Shown: positions 51,483 to 59,547 of the stretch, piece after piece
Layout: the number at the start of each line of letters is the position of its first letter
Position numbering within the stretch: position 1 is the stretch's first letter
Assembly: GCF_024181385.1 (NCBI RefSeq)
Contig: NZ_CP051305.1
Coordinates: forward strand, 2,480,001-2,544,000
Direction: 5' to 3'
DNA length: 64,000 nt
Origin: Treponema sp. OMZ 798
GTDB lineage: Bacteria > Spirochaetota > Spirochaetia > Treponematales > Treponemataceae
Made by a program: the position numbers and the translations under genes
The notes under the pieces: model-generated
Database searches by the model: none
What the model saw: only the letters and a program-made list of their open reading frames with translations
What the model was told of the DNA's origin: nothing

Positions 51483-52229
51483 ATGATTTTTATTGAAAAA
51501 AAATTATTATTTATAAGTTTAGCGCTCTCGTTTATTTTTATGATTGCAACGGCTTTTTGGGCATACGGTGTAGGTATGCAAATCCCCCTTAAAGGAGACT
51601 CCGAACTTGTTTTGTTTTTAGGATTTATACTTTCGCTCTTGCAATTAATATTAACAGTTAATATTATTATAGGCGCAGTAAAAAAGAAAAAAGATTTTTT
51701 AAGCCTAATGGAAACTATAAAAACCGGAGGAATTTTATCCGAAAAGAAAGCTGCAAAATTAGGCACTGCAGGATTTTTTTTACAAGATGCTCTTAGTGTG
51801 TCCAATACAATCACGGCACAAAAAAGTCTAAAAATTGCAAGTCTTAACGGCTTGGTAAAGAGTTTAATTGATATGGTAGACATTCCTATAGCAATAGTTA
51901 ATCTCAATGGAGAAATAGTAGAAGCCTCCCAAAAAATTAAAACCGAGATAGATTATAACAATGATTTAAATATTGCAGATATTGTTCCGCAGATAAATAT
52001 TAGAGAAGCTTTTAAAGAAGCTTCCATGAGTCATCTTCCTGTAGAACAAGGGGAGAATATCTTAATACCTGTTTTTTCAACAATAGGAGATATAACATAT
52101 TTTTTGGTTGACATATCTAAGCATGGAGCTCTAAGTAAATTTATCAATAACTTTATTCCTCCTAGAAAAGAAGATTTTTCAAAACAAACAAAAAAAGGAT
52201 TTTTTAAAATTTTAAATCACAGAAAATAA
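51483..52229 (+). CDS. Membrane protein with a PAS-like cytoplasmic part
   Basis: A 248-residue protein with two N-terminal helices (about 8-28 and 42-62), a linker, and a segment (IPIAIVNLNGEIVEASQKIKTEI...) resembling a PAS sensory domain. No output domain follows. GGAG lies about 5 nt before the ATG. It follows the KtrA gene by 10 bp and may sense something related to ion or redox status; this is inferred from position only. Confidence 0.6.
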   Translation: MIFIEKKLLFISLALSFIFMIATAFWAYGVGMQIPLKGDSELVLFLGFILSLLQLILTVNIIIGAVKKKKDFLSLMETIKTGGILSEKKAAKLGTAGFFLQDALSVSNTITAQKSLKIASLNGLVKSLIDMVDIPIAIVNLNGEIVEASQKIKTEIDYNNDLNIADIVPQINIREAFKEASMSHLPVEQGENILIPVFSTIGDITYFLVDISKHGALSKFINNFIPPRKEDFSKQTKKGFFKILNHRK

Positions 52230-52270
52230 AAAAACTGTACAAGATAAGAATTAAATGAGATTTAAACCTC

Positions 52271-52299
52271 TTGCAAAATTTTAACATAAGGCGTAAAAT
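52271..52299 (+). promoter_or_regulatory. moxR promoter predicted to give a leaderless mRNA
   Basis: TTGCAA (52271-52276), 17 nt, TAAAAT (52294-52299), then AATACT and the ATG at 52306. No Shine-Dalgarno is present. Confidence 0.65.
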
Positions 52300-52305
52300 A
52301 ATACT

Positions 52306-53325
52306 ATGATTGATACAAGCTATAAAACTATAATAGAAAATTTTAAAGCAAAGATGGCTCTGCGCATTGTAGGTCAGCAAGAACTCATCGAAGGAATTTT
52401 AACTGCATATATTGCAGGAGGCCATGTGCTACTTGAAGGCGTGCCCGGCCTTGCAAAAACCCTCATAGTAAAAACCTTTGCAGAACTTTCCAATGTAAGT
52501 TTTAAGCGTATTCAATTTACTCCGGACCTTCTTCCTGCCGATTTGATAGGAACCTTGATTTATCAGCAAAGCATAGGAAAATTTTCTGTTAGAAGAGGAC
52601 CCGTTTTTGCAAATATTATTTTGGCTGACGAAATAAACAGGGCGCCTGCAAAGGTGCAGTCTGCCCTTTTGGAAGCCATGGCCGAAGGGCAAGTCACAAT
52701 CGGAGAAAATTCCTATTCCCTGCCTTCTCCCTTTTTTGTGCTTGCTACACAAAACCCAATCGAACAAGAGGGAACATATCCTCTTCCCGAAGCAGAGCTT
52801 GACCGCTTCTTGTTAAAACTATTTGTTCCTTATCCGTCTATTCAAGAAGAAATAGATATAGTAAATAAATTTTCAAACCTAAGACCGAATCAAAACATGG
52901 GACAAGGCCCCGGACTAACTTCGAGTGTCAGCCCTGCCGAAGCAATACTCACACCGGAAAACTTAGAAACTCTCCGGAATGCCGTAGAGCAGGTAAAATG
53001 TTCTCCCGAAATTACAAGCTATATAGTTTCAATCATTGCCGCAACAAGGCCTGTAAAAAATGTAAAGCAGGATGATTATATTCACGGGAATTACCTAAGC
53101 TATATTCTTTATGGAGCATCTCCGCGGGCCGGAATCGCTATTCAAAAATGTGCAAAGGTAAAAGCCCTATTTAGCGGAAGAGATTATGTAATACCCGAAG
53201 ATGTAAAAGCTGTTGCCTACGCAGCTTTGAGGCATAGACTTAAACTTTCTTATGAAGCGGCTGCCGATAACTTGACCGCTGACGATATTATTGAAAAGCT
53301 TTTGGGAATTGTGCCCCAGCCGTAA
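52306..53325 (+). CDS. MoxR-family AAA+ ATPase
   Basis: A 339-residue chaperone-like ATPase with GVPGLAKT (Walker A), LADEINRAPAKVQSALLEAM (Walker B), ATQNPIEQEGTYPLPEAELDRF (sensor region) and the MoxR lid domain at the C-terminus. MoxR proteins usually sit beside DUF58 and von Willebrand-domain genes; here those partners are absent and the next genes are convergent. The 3' ends of this gene and the CorC-like gene overlap by 38 bp. Confidence 0.93.
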   Translation: MIDTSYKTIIENFKAKMALRIVGQQELIEGILTAYIAGGHVLLEGVPGLAKTLIVKTFAELSNVSFKRIQFTPDLLPADLIGTLIYQQSIGKFSVRRGPVFANIILADEINRAPAKVQSALLEAMAEGQVTIGENSYSLPSPFFVLATQNPIEQEGTYPLPEAELDRFLLKLFVPYPSIQEEIDIVNKFSNLRPNQNMGQGPGLTSSVSPAEAILTPENLETLRNAVEQVKCSPEITSYIVSIIAATRPVKNVKQDDYIHGNYLSYILYGASPRAGIAIQKCAKVKALFSGRDYVIPEDVKAVAYAALRHRLKLSYEAAADNLTADDIIEKLLGIVPQP

Positions 53326-54586
53326 TCTTAGAAACGTCCGCAATAAGAAAAATAATTTTACTCGTTTCAACTTTTTCTACTTTAAATTCAATATCACCTA
53401 TGTTGATGAACTCACCTTCCTTAGGAAGATATTCTGCCGTTTCAAGTACGAGGCCGCCTATCGTATCATTATAATCCGAATGAAAATCCGTATTCAAAAT
53501 TTTGTTTAGCTGAATAATAGGAACCGATCCCGGAATTAAAATATGAGTACCGTCAACAATCTTCATTCCGCTTAAGGGATTCGTTTTTATTTTAGCATAT
53601 TCATCTTGAATTGAACCGAAAATAGCAGTGCTTATATCGTCAATTGTGATAAGTCCCGCAGTCGAGCCGTATTCATCTATTACAAAGGCCATATTTCTTT
53701 TATTTTTACTCATTGTTTTTATTGCAGAAAAAATATTTGCAGTTTTCGGAATAAACAAGGCCGGCCTTATAATTTTATTTATATCCATTTCCGCCTTATG
53801 ACTTTTATAAAACAATAGATCCTTATAATGGACGCTTCCTATTATTTTATCCTTTTCCGTCTTGTAAACAGGCAGACGCGAAAACATTGTTTTACGGAAA
53901 ATACTTATCATCTTTTCGGGAGTCGAATTAATATCGAAACCTACAATATCTTCTTTTTTTGTCATTATACTTTGCAGTTTTAACTCATGCAGTCTTACAG
54001 CTCTTTTAATTAACTCATGTTCTCCCGTTTGAAAAGTACCGTCAGCTAAACTTATGTTTATAAGCGTTTCCAAATAATCTTCTGATAAGTCTGAGATTTG
54101 ATTTTCTCTTCGCTTTGAAACGGATTTAATAATAAAATTGGACATGAGCGAAAAAATAAAAACAATCGGTTTAAAAAATAATCTTACAATCGATAAGGGA
54201 ATCAAAAATGTTTTTGTAATTTCAACAGCATTATAAGCCGCTATAGCTTTTGGTAAAATTTCTGCAAAGATAATTATAAGAACCGTTGTAACGGCAGTAG
54301 CTGCCGGAATATGCTGCTGCCCGTACATATCAATTACAAAGGCTGTTATCAAGGCGGAAGAAAGAGTATTTACAAAATTGGTGCCTATCAGGGTTGCACT
54401 TACAATCTCATCTTTTTTTTCAATAAGAAAAGCAAGAGTCTTACTTTTTTTTGTCCGGCTTTTTTTTATTGCCTTATACTCAGCCCTCGTTATTGCAGTA
54501 ATTGCCGTTTCGGATGCAGAAAAGAAAAAGGCACAAAGGAGAAGAGCAATAAATTCGATTGTCATTAAAGCTAATTCAAATTTCAT
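53288..54586 (-). CDS. CNNM/HlyC-CorC family transporter, second copy
   Basis: A 432-residue protein: an N-terminal CNNM transmembrane domain (three helices before about residue 150), a CBS pair (around residues 200-330, with SRLPVYKTEKD and AFVIDEYGSTAGLITIDD), and a C-terminal CorC_HlyC domain. CNNM proteins are linked to Mg2+ or Co2+ efflux. It overlaps the next CorC gene by 4 bp and is distinct in sequence from it, so the pair may be a heteromer. Confidence 0.9.
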   Translation of the reverse strand: MKFELALMTIEFIALLLCAFFFSASETAITAITRAEYKAIKKSRTKKSKTLAFLIEKKDEIVSATLIGTNFVNTLSSALITAFVIDMYGQQHIPAATAVTTVLIIIFAEILPKAIAAYNAVEITKTFLIPLSIVRLFFKPIVFIFSLMSNFIIKSVSKRRENQISDLSEDYLETLINISLADGTFQTGEHELIKRAVRLHELKLQSIMTKKEDIVGFDINSTPEKMISIFRKTMFSRLPVYKTEKDKIIGSVHYKDLLFYKSHKAEMDINKIIRPALFIPKTANIFSAIKTMSKNKRNMAFVIDEYGSTAGLITIDDISTAIFGSIQDEYAKIKTNPLSGMKIVDGTHILIPGSVPIIQLNKILNTDFHSDYNDTIGGLVLETAEYLPKEGEFINIGDIEFKVEKVETSKIIFLIADVSKITAGAQFPKAFQ

Positions 54587-55902
54587 TCTTCATCTCCTGT
54601 AATATTTACTTCCAGTTCGCTTATTCTGTTTCCTTCAGTTTTGATAACCGTAAAATTATAGTTTTCTATTTTTATTGTAGAACCGATTTGCGGAACTTCT
54701 CCGCATTTTTCCATAATCAAGCCGCCTATTGTGTCATAATACTCGGAGGAAAACGAAGTACTTAGATCCTCATTTAAATCGCTCAACCTCATGCTGCCCA
54801 AAATAGTTTGACTAATATTTTGAGTTGACGCATCATTTATATTATCAAGATTGGGTTCTTCTGCAGCCGCATCATCCGTATCATACTCATCGGCAATGTT
54901 CCCGAATATCTCTTCATTTAAGTCTTCAAGAGTTGCAATACCTAAAGTGCCGCCGTACTCATCAATGACGACAACCATGTTCTGTTTTTCTTTTCTAAAT
55001 ATTTCCTGCAATTTTGAAAGCTCGGTATTTTCAAAAACAAGAACAGGCTTACGCAGATATTTTTTTATATCGAATTTTTCTTTTGATTCTTGTAAGAAAT
55101 CTTTTGCTGCAGCTTCCGAAAACAAAAAATCCTTAATATAAAAAATACCGATAATTTCATCTATGTCTTCTTCATAAACCGGAAATCTTGAAAATCTTGA
55201 AGAATGGGAAAGCTCTATAATTTCTTTCGGATTTACATCAGCTGTAAGTCCGATTATCTCCGGCCGCGGAGTCATAATATTTTTTACGGTTATATCGCCA
55301 TAGCTTAAAATTTTTTCGAGAACAGCCTTTTCTTCAGAACGCAGATCGCCATGTTCTTGGCGTACATCAAAAAAATCTTTTAAGTCTGCATCGGTTAAAG
55401 CCTCATTTGATTGCAGATTTTTTACGCCTAAAAATTTTAAAAAGAATTTTGTAAAGCCCGAAAAAAGCCATTCAAGAGGAGCTAGAATTTTAATTAAAAA
55501 CAAAATAAAACCTGAGAATTTTAAGGCTATAGGTTCGGAAAAAACCAAGGCAACGGACTTAGGCAGTATTTCACCGAAGATTAAAATTGCAATAGTTGCA
55601 GCCGTTACTGCAATGCTTAATCCTTTTGCTCCGACTAATTCTACCATCAGGGCGGTTAAAATTACCGAGATTAAAATATTTACCAAACTGTTGCCTATCA
55701 AAGAGGTGGTTAAAAATTTTTGTTTGTCTTTTAAAATCTTTTCAACTCTTGCAGCCTTTTTATTTTTCTTTTCCCGTAAATATTTTATCTTCAATTTATT
55801 TACGGATAAAAAGGCTGTTTCTCCCGATGAAAACATCATCGATAAAAAAAGTAGAATAATTAAAAGTAAAATATAAAGCCATTGCGGCGGGGGCTCGTTC
55901 AT
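54583..55902 (-). CDS. CNNM/HlyC-CorC family transporter, first copy
   Basis: A 439-residue protein with the same order of domains: CNNM helices to about residue 160, CBS pair with SRFPVYEEDIDEIIG and VVIDEYGGTLGIATLEDLNEEIFG, and a C-terminal CorC_HlyC module. It lies 9 bp downstream of the PII-like gene, in the operon DUF1538-PII-CorC-CorC. Divalent-cation export or sensing is the likely role. Confidence 0.9.
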   Translation of the reverse strand: MNEPPPQWLYILLLIILLFLSMMFSSGETAFLSVNKLKIKYLREKKNKKAARVEKILKDKQKFLTTSLIGNSLVNILISVILTALMVELVGAKGLSIAVTAATIAILIFGEILPKSVALVFSEPIALKFSGFILFLIKILAPLEWLFSGFTKFFLKFLGVKNLQSNEALTDADLKDFFDVRQEHGDLRSEEKAVLEKILSYGDITVKNIMTPRPEIIGLTADVNPKEIIELSHSSRFSRFPVYEEDIDEIIGIFYIKDFLFSEAAAKDFLQESKEKFDIKKYLRKPVLVFENTELSKLQEIFRKEKQNMVVVIDEYGGTLGIATLEDLNEEIFGNIADEYDTDDAAAEEPNLDNINDASTQNISQTILGSMRLSDLNEDLSTSFSSEYYDTIGGLIMEKCGEVPQIGSTIKIENYNFTVIKTEGNRISELEVNITGDEE

Positions 55903-55911
55903 CCTGTAAAC

Positions 55912-56559
55912 CTATTTTATACCGTAAGCCTTGCTTATCGGAATAACAAAAAGAATTCCATGACCTTCTTTTTCTACATCGGAATTTTTTCTGATTGCTT
56001 CGACTACATTATCAAGCTGCTCATCATCAACAATGGTTAAAACAATTTCTTTTTCGGGTTCAATTTCCATGTCAAAGATAAGCTTTGTTTGATTAAGCCC
56101 GGAACCTCTTGCATGGATGATTGTTCCGCCGCGAGCTCCGGCTTCCAAAGAAGCATCGACAACTTCATTTGCTTTTCCTCTATTAACAACAGTAAATATT
56201 GCAGACTTCATAGTTTTTACCTCCTCCCTCTCAAATACGGGCTTTTCACCATCCGGGGTATTTTCAATATTAATAAAACTTAAAGGCATACGGAATGCTA
56301 TACCGAAATTTTTACGGGTAAGATTGAACTTTTTATTCAGTTCATCCATAAGACCGTCTAAAAAATCTCCATGTCCGGCCGTTAAAATCAATTCTTTTCT
56401 TGTTTCTTGAATTCCCAAAAAATCAAGCAGCTTACTTTTTACCGTACCGAAGGCAATCATTATTGTGGCCCCGGTAAGACCCTTATCCTTAGCGTACCTT
56501 ACTATTTTACTTGCACGCCCGAAAGGCACTAAAATTATCAGAAGTGAAAAATCTTTCAT
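55912..56559 (-). CDS. Tandem PII-like signalling protein
   Basis: A 215-residue protein that appears to be two PII-like (GlnB-type ferredoxin fold) units, residues about 1-110 and 115-212. The second carries the glycine-rich T-loop-adjacent GARGGTIIHARGSG typical of PII proteins, and the first has KGLTGATIMIAFGTVKSKLLDFLG. PII-like proteins bind small nucleotides or anions and control nearby transporters. It overlaps the DUF1538 gene by 4 bp, so that membrane protein is the likely target. Confidence 0.8.
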   Translation of the reverse strand: MKDFSLLIILVPFGRASKIVRYAKDKGLTGATIMIAFGTVKSKLLDFLGIQETRKELILTAGHGDFLDGLMDELNKKFNLTRKNFGIAFRMPLSFINIENTPDGEKPVFEREEVKTMKSAIFTVVNRGKANEVVDASLEAGARGGTIIHARGSGLNQTKLIFDMEIEPEKEIVLTIVDDEQLDNVVEAIRKNSDVEKEGHGILFVIPISKAYGIK

Positions 56560-58037
56560 TTTTGTTCTCCTGCGCTTTTAATCTTAAATATCAATCCTAA
56601 AATTTGCAGCGAAATAATAGGAGCCAATGCTACGGCGGCTATGATACCGAATCCGTCTATCAATACGTTTGCAGTCGGAGTGGAGTTGGCAAGACCCTGA
56701 GCAAGGGATAAAACAAAGGTCGCAGTCATGGGGCCTGAAGCAACACCTCCGGCATCAAAGGCTATACTTACAAAAAGATCCGGAACAAAGATGGACAATA
56801 AAAGTGAAACTATATATCCGGGTAACAGCATATGCCATAACTGAAAAGCCGGTTCTATAATTCTTAGTAACGAAAGCATTACCGCAAAACTGACTCCGAT
56901 ACATAAAAAGATTAAAACTATCTTGCGCGGAATATGACCGCTCGTTACGTTTTCTATTTGTACGGTCAAAACATAAACGGCCGGTTCAGCCAAAATAGAA
57001 ACGATGCCTATCAAGGCTCCGATAAAAAGAATTAAGGGTCTGGTTCCTATTTCGCCTAAGCGGCTTCCCATAGCTATTCCTACATCCAAGAAGCCCGATT
57101 TTGCTCCCCACATAAATAGAAATAAACCTATCAATGTAATTATAAGACCTTTAATAACGGGAATTAAATCCTTAGCTCTCAGCTTAATGCTTATAAAGTT
57201 TGTAATTAAAAATATCACCGTTAATGGTAAAAGGGATAAAACACACTCATACAGTACAGGCAAAAAATGTTCTGCAAAGGGATAAAATATTTGTGAGTGT
57301 ATATCTAAATTGAAAACAAAATCATCGGCCGATATTTCCTTTGTTTTTCCGAATACGCTCAAAGCCAAAACAGCTACGATTGCTCCGGCAGAGGCCATAC
57401 CTACAAGTCCGAAAGCATCTCTTTCGGAGGCGGCCGAGTCTTTTTTCATCTCGGAAACACCGGCAGCCAAGGCCAAAATAAAGGGCACGGTTATGGCGCC
57501 TGTAGTAGTTCCGGATGAATCGAAGGCAATGGACATAAACTCTGCAGAAGAAAATAAAGAAAGCAAAAATATAATTACATATGAAACGGCAAAAACAATT
57601 TTCTGTGAAACATTAAATACGGTTCTCAAAATACCGAAAACCACAAAGGCTGCAACACCCACGGAAACAACTACTATGAGCCTTAATGCGGGGATCCCGT
57701 TCTTCGTTACTGTCCTTACCTGACTTGCCAAAATCTGTAAATCGGGTTCTGCTATCGAAATTAAAAAGCCGAGGGCAAAACCGCCTAAAATCAAAATCAG
57801 AATTTTATTCCGCTTTGTGATTTCTTTTCCCATTTGTAAACCGATTTTTGTAACGCTCATCTCGATTCCAAACAGAAAAAAAGCCAACCCGAATATTATG
57901 CATACACTCCCGATTAAAAATCTAATAAAGACTTGATAATCTATATGAATAAACGCAAAATTCAAGATTGTTGTCAAAATGACGATGGGTAAAACCGACA
58001 TTAAGACTTCTTTAAATTTATCAACTAAGATATTCAT
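56556..58037 (-). CDS. DUF1538-type polytopic membrane protein
   Basis: A 493-residue protein of about twelve helices with two similar halves. Repeated motifs are EPDLQILASQV/EPAVYVLTVQI and IAFDSSGTTTGAITVPFILALAAGVS/IAFDAGGVASGPMTATFVLSLAQGLA. These resemble duplicated transport repeats, so it is probably a transporter of unknown substrate regulated by the coupled PII-like protein. The ATG has no ribosome site and follows a promoter by about 11 nt. Confidence 0.85.
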   Translation of the reverse strand: MNILVDKFKEVLMSVLPIVILTTILNFAFIHIDYQVFIRFLIGSVCIIFGLAFFLFGIEMSVTKIGLQMGKEITKRNKILILILGGFALGFLISIAEPDLQILASQVRTVTKNGIPALRLIVVVSVGVAAFVVFGILRTVFNVSQKIVFAVSYVIIFLLSLFSSAEFMSIAFDSSGTTTGAITVPFILALAAGVSEMKKDSAASERDAFGLVGMASAGAIVAVLALSVFGKTKEISADDFVFNLDIHSQIFYPFAEHFLPVLYECVLSLLPLTVIFLITNFISIKLRAKDLIPVIKGLIITLIGLFLFMWGAKSGFLDVGIAMGSRLGEIGTRPLILFIGALIGIVSILAEPAVYVLTVQIENVTSGHIPRKIVLIFLCIGVSFAVMLSLLRIIEPAFQLWHMLLPGYIVSLLLSIFVPDLFVSIAFDAGGVASGPMTATFVLSLAQGLANSTPTANVLIDGFGIIAAVALAPIISLQILGLIFKIKSAGEQK

Positions 58038-58048
58038 AACTAAATAAT

Positions 58049-58077
58049 ATTATTGACTAAATTTTGATTTTGGTCAA
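58049..58077 (-). promoter_or_regulatory. Promoter of the DUF1538-PII-CorC operon
   Basis: On the minus strand TTGACC (complement of 58072-58077) and AATAAT (complement of 58049-58054) are 17 nt apart. The start falls about 4-5 nt before the ATG, so the leader is nearly absent. Confidence 0.6.
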
Positions 58078-58294
58078 TAGGAAGAAATTATTTATGTTTA
58101 AGCAATAAAAATATGGCTGTACATATCATTTCTTGATTAAATTATACAATTAGTAATTGACAAAGAGTATATTTATGCCTAAAATGCGGGGTATAAGCTA
58201 AGAACATATTAGCCCCCTGTATTTATTCCTCTTAGGCTTTTATAAATAAACTTATTTTTTTTATCATAAATTTTAATTTAAGGGAGAAATTTTT

Positions 58295-58906
58295 ATGCAA
58301 AAACCACTGAAAAAATTTTACCTCCTTACAGTCTTAGTTTTGACTGTATGTTTGGCGGCTTCATGCTCGATTTTAGGCGATTTTAAAAAAATATCTGAAA
58401 CAGGTCATGCAAGTATCAATGGGAAAAAGGTCAATCTTAAAACCATGGGAGATCCCGAAAAAGATTGCCTTGCGTTTGGATATTTAAAAATACCGACAGA
58501 ACAATTGTACATTCAATCCGATCCCTCAAAAGAACCTATCTATACAACACCTTTTGTATTCTCAGGCTCCTATGCAGATGGAAGTATTTTTTGTTTTCCT
58601 CCATTTAAAACCGATCTGGCTTTTCAGTTGGTGTCTTTACGCAATTCAAATTTTAACGTAATAACTACTTTTTTACCTCAGTTAGGTGCAGAAGGCAAGA
58701 TAGCTTTTGTAACACATAAAAAAGGTTTAATGTTTATCGGTGCTTATGATTTTATAACCGAAAACAATACAGGAATGATTGTATCCTTAACCCGTAAAGA
58801 GAGTGCTCAGTACGAATTAAAATGTCTTTTAAAACTAAAAAAACTGCTGCAACATACGGCATGGTTACCACTTATTGAAGAAAGAATAAAGGAGCTGGAA
58901 AAATGA
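58295..58906 (+). CDS. Lipoprotein of unknown function
   Basis: A 203-residue lipoprotein with signal sequence LLTVLVLTVCLAASC, lipobox Cys near residue 24. The mature region looks beta-rich with a helical C-terminus. GGGAG precedes the ATG. It overlaps the next exported protein by 4 bp. No family recognised. Confidence 0.7.
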   Translation: MQKPLKKFYLLTVLVLTVCLAASCSILGDFKKISETGHASINGKKVNLKTMGDPEKDCLAFGYLKIPTEQLYIQSDPSKEPIYTTPFVFSGSYADGSIFCFPPFKTDLAFQLVSLRNSNFNVITTFLPQLGAEGKIAFVTHKKGLMFIGAYDFITENNTGMIVSLTRKESAQYELKCLLKLKKLLQHTAWLPLIEERIKELEK

Positions 58907-59502
58907 AAAAAATTAAATTATTTAAAACCTTGTGTTTATTATTATTTATACTTACAGGATTTGTTTTTGCTGATGAAGGGAAAAAAGCCCCGCCTTCAGA
59001 AAATGAAGTTGTATTAGTTTTTAGTTTAAAAGTTTTACCAATTCCTAATAACACTTTTTTTTCAAACTATCGAAATATTAAATTCGGCAGTTTCGATTTT
59101 AATGATGGAGATGCCGGGACAGATCAAATATATTTAAACTATCTTGTTCATAGATATATTTTGTCTACTAAATGTGATGAAGACCCTCAAAAAACTGATT
59201 TTGTTATGAAGAAAATTACTTTAGATTCAGCTAAAAGAATTATTAACTTGTATAAATTAAGCTATCACTTTGGTAACGCATATTGTGCACGATTAGTCTT
59301 ACCTATCCAATCAGAGCTAAGGATACATAAAGGGGTAAAATATGTATACCTTGGAGATTTTACCATTAAATGTTCAATGCCTTTTTATGATATTACCGAA
59401 ATAAAGAGGATAGATAATTTTGATGCTGCAGCCCGCGCAGTGAAGAAGGCATACGGAAAAGATGCAGAGCTTGAACGCATTCCGCTTGTTCCGTTAAAAT
59501 AA
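58903..59502 (+). CDS. Exported protein of unknown function
   Basis: A 199-residue protein with a cleavable signal peptide (FKTLCLLLFILTGFVFA) and a beta-strand-rich mature part (SELRIHKGVKYVYLGDFTIKC). It is translationally coupled to the lipoprotein gene before it and ends at a strong bidirectional terminator. The two probably act together in the envelope, but no function is visible. Confidence 0.7.
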   Translation: MKKIKLFKTLCLLLFILTGFVFADEGKKAPPSENEVVLVFSLKVLPIPNNTFFSNYRNIKFGSFDFNDGDAGTDQIYLNYLVHRYILSTKCDEDPQKTDFVMKKITLDSAKRIINLYKLSYHFGNAYCARLVLPIQSELRIHKGVKYVYLGDFTIKCSMPFYDITEIKRIDNFDAAARAVKKAYGKDAELERIPLVPLK

Positions 59503-59505
59503 AAT

Positions 59506-59542
59506 AAAAAAGGAATTTCAACATTGTTGAAATTCCTTTTTT
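59506..59542. terminator. Bidirectional terminator before recQ 3' end
   Basis: A long stem AAAAAAGGAATTTCAAC/GTTGAAATTCCTTTTTT with a 3-nt loop serves both the lipoprotein operon and the convergent recQ. Confidence 0.93.
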
Positions 59543-59547
59543 ATTTC

